Program-made: the position numbers and the translations under genes
Shown: positions 43,457 through 52,309 of the stretch, in pieces
Layout: every line of letters starts with the position of its first letter
Position numbering within the stretch: the first letter of the stretch is position 1
Notes under the pieces: generated by a model
Told to the model about the DNA's origin: nothing
The model's input: only the letters and a program-made list of their open reading frames with translations
Database searches by the model: none
NCBI GenBank assembly: GCA_024236095.1
Contig: JACKLD010000013.1
Coordinates: 186,001 to 250,000 of the forward strand
DNA length: 64,000 nt
Reading direction: 5' to 3'
Source: Pseudomonadaceae bacterium
GTDB lineage: Bacteria > Pseudomonadota > Alphaproteobacteria > UBA2136 > UBA6156

Positions 43457-46400
43457 ATGCGCAACCTGATGTCCTTCTTTGGTCAGCAAGAAAAACCGGT
43501 CGCCAAGCAGTTCGATGCCATCCGCATCAGCCTGTGCAGCCCCGAGCAAATCCGTGCTCAATCCTTCGGTGAAGTGAAGAAGCCGGAAACCATCAACTAC
43601 CGCACTTTCAAGCCGGAGCACGGCGGGCTGTTCTGCGCCCGTATCTTCGGCCCGGTGAAAGACTACGAATGCCTTTGCGGCAAGTACAAACGCATGAAGC
43701 ACCGTGGGATCGTCTGCGAAAAGTGCGGCGTGGAAGTTATTGAATCCAAGGTGCGCCGTGACCGCATGGGCCATATCGAATTGGCCGCGCCGGTGGCCCA
43801 CATCTGGTTTTTGAAGCTCCTTCCCAGCCGCATGGCCGCCTTGATGGACATGACGCTGAAAGAGCTGGAAGCCATTCTGTACTTTGAAAAATGGGTGGTG
43901 AACGACCCCGGCATGACCACGCTGACCAAGGGCCAGCTGCTCACCGATGAAGAGTTCTACCAAGCGGCGGAAGAATTTGGCGAAGATGCCTTCACCGCGC
44001 AAATCGGCGCCGAAGCCATCCGCACCATGCTGAAGGAACTCGACCTGCCCAAGCTTCAAGCCGAGCTTTCCGCCGAGCTGACCGAAGACACCTCCGAGGC
44101 CAAACGCCGCAAGATCGTGAAGCGCCTCAAGATGGTCAACAACTTCATCGCCGGTGACAACAAGCCGGAATGGATGGTGATGGATGTCATCCCCGTGCTG
44201 CCGCCCGAGTTGCGCCCGCTGGTGCCGTTGGATGGTGGCCGTTTTGCAACCTCCGACCTCAACGACCTGTATCGCCGCGTGGTCAACCGCAACAACCGCC
44301 TGAAGCGTCTGATTGAACTCCGCGCGCCGGAAATCATCGTGCGCAACGAAAAGCGCATGCTGCAGGAGAGCGTGGACGCGCTGTTCGACAACGGTCGCCG
44401 TGGCCGCGTTATCACCGGTGCCAACAAGCGCCCGCTGAAATCGCTGGCCGACATGCTGAAAGGCAAACAAGGCCGCTTCCGTCAAAACCTGCTTGGTAAG
44501 CGGGTCGACTACTCCGGCCGTTCGGTGATCACCGTGGGCCCCGACCTGTTGCTGCACCAGTGTGGCCTGCCCAAGACCATGGCGCTGGAACTGTTCAAGC
44601 CGTTCATCTACCACAAGCTGGAAATGCGCGGCGAAGCCCCGACCATCAAGGCCGCCAAGAAGATGGTGGAAAACCGCGAAGACGTTGTGTGGGACGTGCT
44701 GGAAGAGGTCATCCGAGAACACCCCGTGCTGCTTAACCGTGCGCCGACGCTGCACCGCCTTGGGATTCAAGCCTTTGAACCCAAACTGGTAGAAGGCAAG
44801 GCCATCCAGCTGCACCCGCTGGTGTGTACCGCCTTCAACGCCGACTTCGACGGCGACCAAATGGCCGTCCACGTGCCGCTCTCTTTGGAGGCCCAAATTG
44901 AAGCCCGCGTGCTGATGATGAGCACCAACAACATCCTGAAACCCGCCGACGGCAAGCCGGTGGTGGTGCCCAGCCAAGACATGATTCTGGGCCTGTATTG
45001 GATGAGCCTGGCCCGCTACAACGAGCCGGGCGAGGGCATGGCCTTTGCCGACCTCGGTGAAATCGAGCACGCGCTGATGCAAGGCAAGGTAACCCTGCAT
45101 ACCCGCATCAAGGGACGCTATCGTGGCAAGACGTACGACACCTCGGTGGGCCGCATGTATCTGGCCAGCATCTTGCCCGACAACGGCAAGCTCGGCTTCG
45201 ACATCATCAACAAGGTGATGACCAAGAAGGAAGTCGGGAAACTCATCCACGAGGTGTATCTGGCCGCCGGTCAGAAGGAGACCTGCATCTTCGCCGACCG
45301 CCTGATGCAACTGGGCTTCAAGTTCGCCGCCCGCATCGGCATCTCGTTCGGCAAGAACGACATGGTCATCCCCGCCGAGAAAGTCGGCCTGGTGGAACAT
45401 GCCGAGTCTGAAGTGCGCAAGTTCGAGCAGCAGTACCAAGACGGTCTGATCACCAGCGGTGAAAAGTACAACAAGGTGGTGGATATTTGGGACCGTACCA
45501 GCAACACCGTGAAGGACGCCATGATGAAAGCCATCGGCGACCAGACCATCAAGGTGGGCAAGGGCAAGGATGCCGAAGAGCGCGTACAGCCCAGCGTCAA
45601 CCCCATCTACATGATGAGCACCAGCGGTGCCCGTGGTAGCGTCGCCCAGATGCGTCAGCTGGCCGGGATGCGCGGCCTGATGGCCAAGCCCGACGGCAGC
45701 ATCATCGAAACGCCGATTACCGCGAACTTCCGCGAAGGGCTGACCGTGTTGCAGTACTTCATTTCCACCCACGGTGCGCGGAAAGGTCTGTCCGACACCG
45801 CGCTGAAGACCGCCAACGCGGGTTACCTGACCCGCCGTCTGGTGGACGTGGCGCAAGACTGCGTGATCGCCGAAGTGGATTGCGGCACCGACAAGTTCAT
45901 CTGGAGCACCGACTTGGTGAACGCCGGTGTGGTGATGAAAAGCCTTGGCGAACGCCTGCTGGGTCGCACCGCCGCCACCGACGTGGTCAACCCGCTGAAC
46001 GGTGACATTATCTGCACCGCCAATACCATCATGGACGAAGAGATTGTCGCCAAGGTGGAGAAGGCCGGTCTCGACCGTGTCGGTATCCGCAGCCCGCTGA
46101 CCTGCCAAAGCACCGATGGCATCTGTGCCAAGTGCTACGGCCGCGACATGGCCCGTGGCAACGAGGTGATGATCGGTGAAGCGGTCGGCGTGATTGCCGC
46201 CCAATCCATCGGCGAGCCGGGTACCCAGCTGACCATGCGGACCTTCCACATCGGGGGTGCCGCCAGTGCCGGAGCCGCGCAAAGCAAGGCCGATGCCGTG
46301 AAAGACGGTGTGGTCAAGTTCAACAACGTGGTCACCCTTGCCAACGGCAGCGGCGACAACGTGGTGATGAGCCGTAACGCCGAAATCACCCTGATGGACG

Positions 46401-47599
46401 ACAACGGTCGCGTGCGCGAAACCTACAAGCTGCCTTACGGTGGCCGCGTGCTGGTGGCCGACGGCGCCAAGGTGAAAGCCGGTGCCACCATCGCCGACTG
46501 GGATCCGTACACCACGCCGATTTTGGTGGAAACCGCCGGGACCGTGCACTTCCTCGACCTGCAGGAAGGCACCACCATGGCCGAGAAATACGACGAGGCC
46601 ACCGGCATGGCCAGCCGTGAAATCCTCGACTGGAAGGCCAATGCTCGCGCCACCGACATGAAGCCGAGCATCGTGCTGATGGACGCCAAAGGCAAAATCG
46701 TTACCCTGCCGAACGGTAGCCAGGCGGTTTACAGCCTGCCGGTGGGCGCCATCCTGACGGTCGACGACGGCGTGTCCGTGCAAGCGGGCGATACCATCGC
46801 ACGTATGCCGAAGGAAACCCTGAAGTCGAAAGACATTACCGGTGGTCTGCCCCGCGTGGCGGAACTGTTCGAGGCCCGCAAGCCGAAGGACAGCGCCATC
46901 CTCAACGAACTGGCCGGCGTGGTCAGCTTCGGCAAGGATCTCAAGGGCAAACGCCGCATCGTGGTGACCAGCAAACTGGACAACGGCGAGAGCGAGGAGC
47001 GCGAATATCTCGTGCCCAAGGGCATCCACCTCAACGTCCGCGAGGGCGACTTCATCGACGCCGGTGAAATGCTGGTGGAAGGTGCCATCGACCCGCGCGA
47101 CGTACTGAAGTCGCAGGGCATCGAGGCGCTGGCCGAGTACATGATCACCCAAATCCAGGAAGTGTACCAACTGCAAGGGGTGAACATTGCCGACAAGCAC
47201 ATCGAGGTGATCGTGCGCCAGATGCTGCAAAAGGCCATCGTTACCAAGCCGGGCGAAACCACGTTCGTCACCGGCGAGCTGGCCGATGTGGCGGAGATCA
47301 AGGAAGAGAACGCCAAGCTGGTGAAAGCCGGCAAGGTGCCTGCCGATTACGAATTGTATCTGCAAGGCATCACCAAGGCGAGCCTCACCACCCGCAGCTT
47401 CGTCAGCGCGGCCTCCTTCCAGGAGACCACCAAGGTGCTCACCGAAGCCGCCACCCAAGGCCGTGTGGACAACCTCGGCGGCCTCAAGGAGAACGTCATC
47501 GTGGGTCGCCTTATCCCTGCCGGGACGGGACGCCTGCTGCGCCAGATGCGCAAGGGCCAACTGGCCAAGGACGTCACCGGACAGGTGGAAGGCCACTGA
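43457..47599 (+). CDS. rpoC: RNA polymerase subunit beta-prime
   Basis: 1380 residues. AAGGAG precedes the ATG. The N-terminal zinc ribbon is CLCGKYKRMKHRGIVCEKCG near residue 72. The catalytic Mg site is NADFDGDQMAVH near 460. The trigger-loop region has GSIIETPI, and the second zinc site has CQSTDGICAKCYG. GEPGTQLTMRTFH is also conserved. The gene ends in a strong terminator. The following gene is rplR rather than rpsL, the second junction of the inversion. Confidence 0.98.
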   Translation: MRNLMSFFGQQEKPVAKQFDAIRISLCSPEQIRAQSFGEVKKPETINYRTFKPEHGGLFCARIFGPVKDYECLCGKYKRMKHRGIVCEKCGVEVIESKVRRDRMGHIELAAPVAHIWFLKLLPSRMAALMDMTLKELEAILYFEKWVVNDPGMTTLTKGQLLTDEEFYQAAEEFGEDAFTAQIGAEAIRTMLKELDLPKLQAELSAELTEDTSEAKRRKIVKRLKMVNNFIAGDNKPEWMVMDVIPVLPPELRPLVPLDGGRFATSDLNDLYRRVVNRNNRLKRLIELRAPEIIVRNEKRMLQESVDALFDNGRRGRVITGANKRPLKSLADMLKGKQGRFRQNLLGKRVDYSGRSVITVGPDLLLHQCGLPKTMALELFKPFIYHKLEMRGEAPTIKAAKKMVENREDVVWDVLEEVIREHPVLLNRAPTLHRLGIQAFEPKLVEGKAIQLHPLVCTAFNADFDGDQMAVHVPLSLEAQIEARVLMMSTNNILKPADGKPVVVPSQDMILGLYWMSLARYNEPGEGMAFADLGEIEHALMQGKVTLHTRIKGRYRGKTYDTSVGRMYLASILPDNGKLGFDIINKVMTKKEVGKLIHEVYLAAGQKETCIFADRLMQLGFKFAARIGISFGKNDMVIPAEKVGLVEHAESEVRKFEQQYQDGLITSGEKYNKVVDIWDRTSNTVKDAMMKAIGDQTIKVGKGKDAEERVQPSVNPIYMMSTSGARGSVAQMRQLAGMRGLMAKPDGSIIETPITANFREGLTVLQYFISTHGARKGLSDTALKTANAGYLTRRLVDVAQDCVIAEVDCGTDKFIWSTDLVNAGVVMKSLGERLLGRTAATDVVNPLNGDIICTANTIMDEEIVAKVEKAGLDRVGIRSPLTCQSTDGICAKCYGRDMARGNEVMIGEAVGVIAAQSIGEPGTQLTMRTFHIGGAASAGAAQSKADAVKDGVVKFNNVVTLANGSGDNVVMSRNAEITLMDDNGRVRETYKLPYGGRVLVADGAKVKAGATIADWDPYTTPILVETAGTVHFLDLQEGTTMAEKYDEATGMASREILDWKANARATDMKPSIVLMDAKGKIVTLPNGSQAVYSLPVGAILTVDDGVSVQAGDTIARMPKETLKSKDITGGLPRVAELFEARKPKDSAILNELAGVVSFGKDLKGKRRIVVTSKLDNGESEEREYLVPKGIHLNVREGDFIDAGEMLVEGAIDPRDVLKSQGIEALAEYMITQIQEVYQLQGVNIADKHIEVIVRQMLQKAIVTKPGETTFVTGELADVAEIKEENAKLVKAGKVPADYELYLQGITKASLTTRSFVSAASFQETTKVLTEAATQGRVDNLGGLKENVIVGRLIPAGTGRLLRQMRKGQLAKDVTGQVEGH

Positions 47600-47619
47600 G
47601 GCTTTCGCCTGATTCGATG

Positions 47620-47646
47620 AAAAGCCCCGCCAAGCGGGGCTTTTCC
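47620..47646 (+). terminator. rpoC terminator
   Basis: AAAAGCCCCGC-CAA-GCGGGGCTTTT, a perfect 11-bp stem with terminal T run. Confidence 0.9.
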
Positions 47647-47653
47647 ATGTGTC

Positions 47654-47726
47654 TTTGTGGGAATGGCTTTGCGAACGGTGCACAGGGGAGAGGGAACCTT
47701 CCTCCCCCTGCTCTGGGGACTTCGCG
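47654..47726 (-). repeat. repeat copy D at the rpoC/rplR junction, inverted relative to copy C
   Basis: Read on the minus strand it gives CGAAGTCCCCAGAG, a G-rich stretch, about 31 extra nt, then AAAGCCATTCCCACAAA. These blocks match copy C at 19794-19835 in the same order with few mismatches, in opposite orientation on the chromosome. The middle part (GGAAGGTTCCCTC) also matches copy A. Confidence 0.7.
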
Positions 47727-47761
47727 AGACTTGGGGCGCATGACCGGACAAAAGGAACCCC

Positions 47762-47790
47762 TTGACACACAAACCTTCCTCGCCTAAACA
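47762..47790 (+). promoter_or_regulatory. rplR-rpsE promoter
   Basis: TTGACA, 17 nt, TAAACA, the same boxes as before rplJ. It makes the right half of the split spc operon independent. Confidence 0.75.
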
Positions 47791-47886
47791 GCGGCTATCC
47801 ACGGGGTGGTCGAGATATCCCGCACCGTGGCAACAACGCCCAAAGTGCCTTGGCACGGCGGGTTGATATGGAGAAAGGAACGACAC

Positions 47887-48249
47887 ATGGCTCACGAAAC
47901 AGCCACGCAGCGCCGCAAGCGCCGCACCCGCTACAAGTTGAAGAAGAACGCCCCCGGAAAACTCCGCATGAGCGTGTACCGCAGCAACATGAACATGGCG
48001 GTGCAAATCATCGACGATGCCCAAGGCAAGACGCTGGTCTCGGCGACCACGCTGGAAAAGGCCCTGCGCAAGGAACTCAAAAGCAACGGCCGCAGCATGG
48101 CTGCCGCCGAGCTTATCGGCAAAACCATCGGTGAGCGCGCCAAGAAGGCCGGCATCGCCGATGTGATGTTCGACCGTGGCAGCTACCGCTTTACCGGTCG
48201 CCTGAAGGTGCTGGCCGACGCCGCCCGTGCCGCCGGATTGAAATTCTAA
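47887..48249 (+). CDS. rplR: 50S ribosomal protein L18 (uL18)
   Basis: 120 residues from ATG 47887, after AAAGGA. RRKRRTRYKLKK and the family RLSVFRS-like RMSVYRSNMNMAVQIIDD open the protein; FDRGSYRFTGRLKVLADAAR closes it. It carries 5S rRNA to the ribosome with L5. It is first in its unit because rplF, its usual predecessor, has been moved. Confidence 0.97.
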   Translation: MAHETATQRRKRRTRYKLKKNAPGKLRMSVYRSNMNMAVQIIDDAQGKTLVSATTLEKALRKELKSNGRSMAAAELIGKTIGERAKKAGIADVMFDRGSYRFTGRLKVLADAARAAGLKF

Positions 48250-48262
48250 GGGAGCAAGAGAT

Positions 48263-49063
48263 ATGAGCGAACAACGTATGGACAACTCCCGCGAACGTGG
48301 GGATATGGTCGACAAACTCATCGGCGTGCGCCGCGTTGCCAAAACCGTCAAGGGCGGCCGCCGTATGGCCTTTGGCGCCCTGGTGGTGGTGGGCGATGAA
48401 TCCGGCCGCGTGGGCTGGGGCAAGGGTAAGGCGCGCGAAGTGCCGGACGCCGTGCGCAAGGCCACCGACGAAGCCAAGCGCGCCATGGTGCGCGTGCCGC
48501 TGCGCCAGGGCCGCACCATCCACCACGAGGTGCATGGCCGTTTCGGTTCCACCCGCGTCATCCTGAAACCCGCCGTGCCCGGGACCGGTATCATTGCCGG
48601 TGGCCCGATGCGCGCCGTGTTTGAAGCCATGGGCATTAAGGACGTGATTGCCAAGGCGCTGGGCAGCACCAACCCCTACAACATGATCCAGGCCACCTTC
48701 GATGCCTTTGCCTCGATGGAAACCCCGCGCAACATCGCGGCCAAACGCGGCCTGAAGGTCACCGATCTGGTTCTCCACAAGGAAGAAGCCAGCAAGGGCG
48801 AAACCGACCAGAAGGAACTGAACGAGGCCGCCGCCAAGGCAACCAAGAAGCCGGTGGCCAAAAAGGCCGCCCCCGCCAAGGGCCGTGGCGGCAAGCCGGA
48901 AGGCGACCGCAAGCCCCGCCGCGACGACAAGAAGGCCGAAGCCCCCAAGGTGCAGGCCGTCTCCAAGTCCGACAGCATGAAGGCCGCCATCAAGGCCGAG
49001 CCGAAAGCTGACGCGGCCCCCGCCGCCGAAGCTCCGGCTGTCGAAGCGCCCAAGGCCGAATAA
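48263..49063 (+). CDS. rpsE: 30S ribosomal protein S5 (uS5)
   Basis: 266 residues, some 80-100 more than usual. The core is normal: RVAKTVKGGRRMAFGALVVV (the proofreading and spectinomycin loop region), GTGIIAGGPMRAVFEAMGI and GSTNPYNMIQAT. After about residue 185 comes a Lys/Ala/Pro/Glu-rich tail with GRGGKPEGDRKPRRDDK and EAPAVEAPKAE. rpmD (L30), which usually follows, is missing; a hairpin and a Fic cassette come next. Confidence 0.97.
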   Translation: MSEQRMDNSRERGDMVDKLIGVRRVAKTVKGGRRMAFGALVVVGDESGRVGWGKGKAREVPDAVRKATDEAKRAMVRVPLRQGRTIHHEVHGRFGSTRVILKPAVPGTGIIAGGPMRAVFEAMGIKDVIAKALGSTNPYNMIQATFDAFASMETPRNIAAKRGLKVTDLVLHKEEASKGETDQKELNEAAAKATKKPVAKKAAPAKGRGGKPEGDRKPRRDDKKAEAPKVQAVSKSDSMKAAIKAEPKADAAPAAEAPAVEAPKAE

Positions 49064-49076
49064 GCCCCAAGCGACA

Positions 49077-49102
49077 ATAAACCCCGCTGCGGCGGGGTTT
49101 AT
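49077..49102 (+). terminator. hairpin after rpsE
   Basis: ATAAACCCCGC-TGCG-GCGGGGTTTAT, an 11-bp stem; only a short T stretch, inside the stem, so it is a probable terminator or mRNA 3' end. Confidence 0.7.
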
Positions 49103-49148
49103 GTATGCAGCATTGACGCGAGTCGCCAACGCTGGTACGGATGTGGTT

Positions 49149-49391
49149 ATGAAGCCCGATGCCTTTACCCGTGAAATGATGGAAAAACTGTCCAAAATCC
49201 CGGAGATGACGCCGGACGAGCGGGCGCGACAAGGCTTTTGGTATTCATTTCATAATTTAAAAATTGAGAGACCAAGTTTAAAAGCATCTTCCATGCTATT
49301 AAACTTACGGAATTGTGGATTTTTCTTTCCACCCGATATGGACGAAGAGGCTCGTCGGGTTGATGCAGAAGAAGCCATGGAGCAGCAGTGA
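49149..49391 (+). CDS. small protein upstream of the Fic gene, possible antitoxin
   Basis: 80 residues from ATG 49149. Its stop overlaps the GTG/ATG start of the Fic gene, so the two are coupled. Content: TREMMEKLSKIPEMTPDERA, then KIERPSLKASSMLLNLRN and an acidic end (DMDEEARRVDAEEAMEQ). Class I Fic toxins are blocked by a small antitoxin with S/TxxxEG/N. Here SKIPEM fits only partly (Met in place of Gly or Asn), so an antitoxin role is a guess. The DNA is visibly A+T-richer than rpsE. Confidence 0.5.
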   Translation: MKPDAFTREMMEKLSKIPEMTPDERARQGFWYSFHNLKIERPSLKASSMLLNLRNCGFFFPPDMDEEARRVDAEEAMEQQ

Positions 49392-50014
49392 TGATAACGC
49401 TGTCTGCTGAGTATGTCCCTCATGCCAGATGGATTCCAGAGGTAGAGGAGAGAAACGACCGGATGCGGAAAATGTTTCTTGATCAGAATATCCTGATTGC
49501 ATGTTCCTTTAATCCTGCAGTGAATCTGACGACAGTTCCCTTTATTCGGACGCTGAACTATCTGACGCTTCTCAACCTGAAAGAACAAGCGGGCATGGTG
49601 CGTGATGTTGATGTCTCGATACGGGGCTATAACCGCGAACTGCCGAGTTGGTGGACGGTCAAGGACCAGTTGCTTGATATGGTGCAGACTGCGGGAAAGA
49701 ACTGGAATATCTGGCAGCCGGATGAAATGGCAGCCTATCTGATGTGGCGGCTGGTGTGGATTCATCCATTTGAAGACGGCAATGATAGGACATCCAGAGA
49801 TTTGGGTTATGCTGGGTTGTGTTGCAAGTTTGGCCGCTTTTTACCGGGAAGCAGAACGGTTGTTGACTACCTTCAACACCACCGCGCTGCGTATTTCAGT
49901 GCATTGCGCCATGCCGACCAGACACATGACCAAGGTCAGACTGACATTTGGCCGTTGCGCAACATGATTCGCCAAGGCTTGCGTGAACAGTTGGATACTA
50001 CGCTCCATATTTAA
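49388..50014 (+). CDS. Fic-domain protein
   Basis: 208 residues, starting at GTG 49388 or ATG 49391. The Fic core is HPFEDGNDRTSR (126-137), where the consensus is HPFx(D/E)GN(G/K)R. His, Phe, Asp, Asn and both Arg are kept, and Gly is Asp. The helix before it (MAAYLMWRLVWI) and the region after it (LGYAGLCCKFGRFLPG) are typical of stand-alone Fic/DOC proteins. Fic enzymes usually transfer AMP to a target side chain. Together with the upstream small ORF it is an A+T-richer cassette sitting where rpmD would be. Confidence 0.82.
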   Translation: MMITLSAEYVPHARWIPEVEERNDRMRKMFLDQNILIACSFNPAVNLTTVPFIRTLNYLTLLNLKEQAGMVRDVDVSIRGYNRELPSWWTVKDQLLDMVQTAGKNWNIWQPDEMAAYLMWRLVWIHPFEDGNDRTSRDLGYAGLCCKFGRFLPGSRTVVDYLQHHRAAYFSALRHADQTHDQGQTDIWPLRNMIRQGLREQLDTTLHI

Positions 50015-50027
50015 CCTCTTTTTCTCC

Positions 50028-50056
50028 TTGCCAACCTTGATTCAACCCCCTATAAG
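50028..50056 (+). promoter_or_regulatory. rplO promoter
   Basis: TTGCCA, 17 nt, TATAAG, directly after the Fic gene. It restores transcription of rplO and downstream genes behind the inserted cassette. Confidence 0.7.
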
Positions 50057-50110
50057 CCCCCTGAACGCCTTCGGGCAAAGATGAAAATGGCGCAAGGTAA
50101 ATGATGTCTT

Positions 50111-50164
50111 GCGTTTCTCTTGAGAAACGCTTAGACGAATTTATCCCCGCGAAGGCGGGGAGCC
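50111..50164. repeat. rplO leader hairpins, including a GTCATCCCCGC-type repeat
   Basis: GCGTTTCTC-TT-GAGAAACGC (50111-50130) is a perfect 9-bp stem. It is followed at 50142 by TATCCCCGCGAAGGCGGGG, a variant of the repeat at 53490 and 63465. Both lie in the 180-nt rplO leader. Confidence 0.5.
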
Positions 50165-50245
50165 ATCAACGACAGGGCGAAAGGGAGCGGTGAAACCACC
50201 CCCTTTTCAAAACCGAACTAATTAAGGCGAAAGGGAAACCGAGTC

Positions 50246-50791
50246 ATGACCAAAGAAACCAAAGCCAAGGCGGAAAACGTATCCGTCAGCCTCAACACCA
50301 TTTCCGACAATGAAGGCGCGATGAAGCGGCTGATGCGCGTGGGCCGTGGCCGCGCCTCCGGCAAGGGCAAAACCTCCGGTCGCGGGGTGAAGGGCCAGAA
50401 GGCCCGCAAATCCGGTAACGTGCGTGCCGGTTTCGAGGGCGGCCAAAACCCGCTGTACCGCCGTCTGCCGATGCGTGGGTTCAACAACAAGAACTTCACC
50501 ACCACCTACACCGTGGTTAATATCGGCACCCTGCAAGCCATGATTGACGATGGCCGTCTGGACGCCAAGAACACCATCACCATCGAGAGCATCATCGCCG
50601 CCGGTCTCACCAAGAAGCCGCAAGACGGCCTGAAGGTGCTGGGCAACGGCGAACTCAAGGCCAAGCTGAGCATCGTTGCCGCCGCCGCCACCCAAAGCGC
50701 GGTGAAGGCGGTGGAAGCCGCCGGTGGCAAAATCGACCTGCTGCCGAAAAAGGTCTACGAAGGCAAGCTGAAGCCCAAAGCCGAGCGCTAA
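50246..50791 (+). CDS. rplO: 50S ribosomal protein L15 (uL15)
   Basis: 181 residues. The basic Gly-rich region VGRGRASGKGKTSGRGVKGQ and GFEGGQNPLYRRLPMRGF are diagnostic. It is a little longer than usual at both ends. It binds domain V of 23S rRNA. secY follows after 136 bp, behind a hairpin. Confidence 0.97.
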   Translation: MTKETKAKAENVSVSLNTISDNEGAMKRLMRVGRGRASGKGKTSGRGVKGQKARKSGNVRAGFEGGQNPLYRRLPMRGFNNKNFTTTYTVVNIGTLQAMIDDGRLDAKNTITIESIIAAGLTKKPQDGLKVLGNGELKAKLSIVAAAATQSAVKAVEAAGGKIDLLPKKVYEGKLKPKAER

Positions 50792-50797
50792 GTCATC

Positions 50798-50822
50798 AAG
50801 GCCCCTCACGGGGCCTTTCCTT
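50798..50822 (+). terminator. hairpin between rplO and secY
   Basis: AAGGCCCC-TCAC-GGGGCCTTT followed by CCTTTCT. It may attenuate rather than fully stop transcription into secY, since no clear secY promoter is seen apart from a TACAAC box at 50915-50920. Confidence 0.65.
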
Positions 50823-50927
50823 TCTCCGGTTTGTGCAGCACACCACTGCCCACAACGTCACCACCCCACCGCCTGCGCTGGACGTTTTCACTGGAGAACA
50901 AACGCAAAACACGGTACAACCCCATCC

Positions 50928-52307
50928 ATGAGTCACGTCAATCTGGGCAGTCAGGCGGAAATCGCCGACCTCGTCACCAAGGCCAAGGGCCTGCAGCAAC
51001 GCATCCTGTTCGTGCTGTTCGCGTTCATCATTTACCGCCTCGGCACGCACATTCCGCTGCCGGGGGTAGATGCCACCGTGCTGGCGGCCTACCAAGGCAA
51101 CCTGCAAGGCGGGCTGCTGGGCATGTTCAACATGTTTTCCGGCGGGGCTTTTGCGCGTATGGCCATCTTTGCGCTCAACATCGTGCCGTACATCACCGCC
51201 AGCATCATCGTGCAGCTGTTGTCCAGCAGCATTCCCAGCCTGAAGGAACTCAAGCAGGAGGGCGAAATCGGCCGCCGCAAGATCAACCAGTATACGCGTT
51301 ACCTCACCGTGGCGCTGGCCATGGTGCAGGGCTTCGGCCTTGCCAGCGGCATCGAGGGCCAGACCGCCACCATCGGCGGCGAGCTGGTACGTCTGGTGCC
51401 CGATGGCGGCCTGATGTTCCGCCTGCAAACGGCGCTTACCATCACCACCGGCACCATGTTTTTGATGTGGCTGGGCGAGCAGATCAACACCCGCGGTATC
51501 GGCAACGGCATCAGCCTGCTCATCTTTGCCGGTATCGTCGCCGAGCTTCCCGCCAGCCTGCTGCGCCTGTTTGAATTGGCCCGCACCGGCTCGGTCAGCG
51601 GCTTCATGGTGCTGGCCTTCGTGGTGGGCGCCATTGCGGCCGTGTTGTTCATGGTGTTCATGGAAACTGCCGTGCGCCGCATCGTCATGCAATACCCCAA
51701 ACGCGGTCCCGGCCCGATGATGGCGGAGAACAACACCAACTTCTTGCCGCTGAAACTCAACATGGCCGGGGTCATTCCCCCCATCTTCGCCAGCGCGCTG
51801 CTCATGGCGCCCATCACCGCCGCCTCTTACGCGCCTGAAAGCGCGTGGGCGCAGTTCATCGGCGAATGGATGGCTCCCGGCAAACTTCTCTACTTGGTGG
51901 CGTTTGTGGGGATGATCATCTTCTTCACCTTCTTCTACGTGGCCACCGTTACCTTCAACGCGCAAGAAACTGCCGACAACCTCAAAAAATCCGGCGCGTT
52001 CATCCCCGGCATCCGCCCCGGCGCCAGCACCGCGGCGTATCTCGACAGCATCGTGTTGCGCCTTACCACCATCGGTGCACTGTATCTGGCCTTCATCTGT
52101 GCGGTGCCCGACCTGCTGCACCGCGACGGCATGCTGCCGGTGTATATCGGCGGCACCAGTCTGCTGATTATCGTCAGCGTGACGATTGATACGGTGGCGC
52201 GCATCCAAAGCGCCCTGATTGCCCAGAAGTATGAAAGCCTGCTGAAGAAAGCGGGCGGCGCCGGTGGCCGTGGCGGCCTGCTGGTGAAAGGAAAAGGAAG
52301 CCGCTGA
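50928..52307 (+). CDS. secY: preprotein translocase subunit SecY
   Basis: 459 residues with ten hydrophobic helices. The plug and first helices have LFAFIIYRLGTHIPLPGVD, the family loop EGEIGRRKINQYTRYLT follows helix 2, and the cytoplasmic loop 5 region has KFTYPKRG-like VMQYPKRGPG. It forms the Sec channel and works with SecA, also encoded in this window. No Shine-Dalgarno is visible; TACAAC 7 nt upstream would allow a leaderless mRNA. adk starts 2 bp after its stop. Confidence 0.97.
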   Translation: MSHVNLGSQAEIADLVTKAKGLQQRILFVLFAFIIYRLGTHIPLPGVDATVLAAYQGNLQGGLLGMFNMFSGGAFARMAIFALNIVPYITASIIVQLLSSSIPSLKELKQEGEIGRRKINQYTRYLTVALAMVQGFGLASGIEGQTATIGGELVRLVPDGGLMFRLQTALTITTGTMFLMWLGEQINTRGIGNGISLLIFAGIVAELPASLLRLFELARTGSVSGFMVLAFVVGAIAAVLFMVFMETAVRRIVMQYPKRGPGPMMAENNTNFLPLKLNMAGVIPPIFASALLMAPITAASYAPESAWAQFIGEWMAPGKLLYLVAFVGMIIFFTFFYVATVTFNAQETADNLKKSGAFIPGIRPGASTAAYLDSIVLRLTTIGALYLAFICAVPDLLHRDGMLPVYIGGTSLLIIVSVTIDTVARIQSALIAQKYESLLKKAGGAGGRGGLLVKGKGSR

Positions 52308-52309
52308 TT

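Noticed and set aside
43451..47770. A 1439-codon open frame antisense to rpoC
   Set aside because: Same cause as the rpoB shadow; it also runs through the rpoC terminator and repeat D.
49064..50245. A hidden rpmD (L30)
   Set aside because: No frame between rpsE and rplO shows the L30 pattern (a short basic protein with a LGLRRI-like segment); only the Fic cassette and the leader are present.
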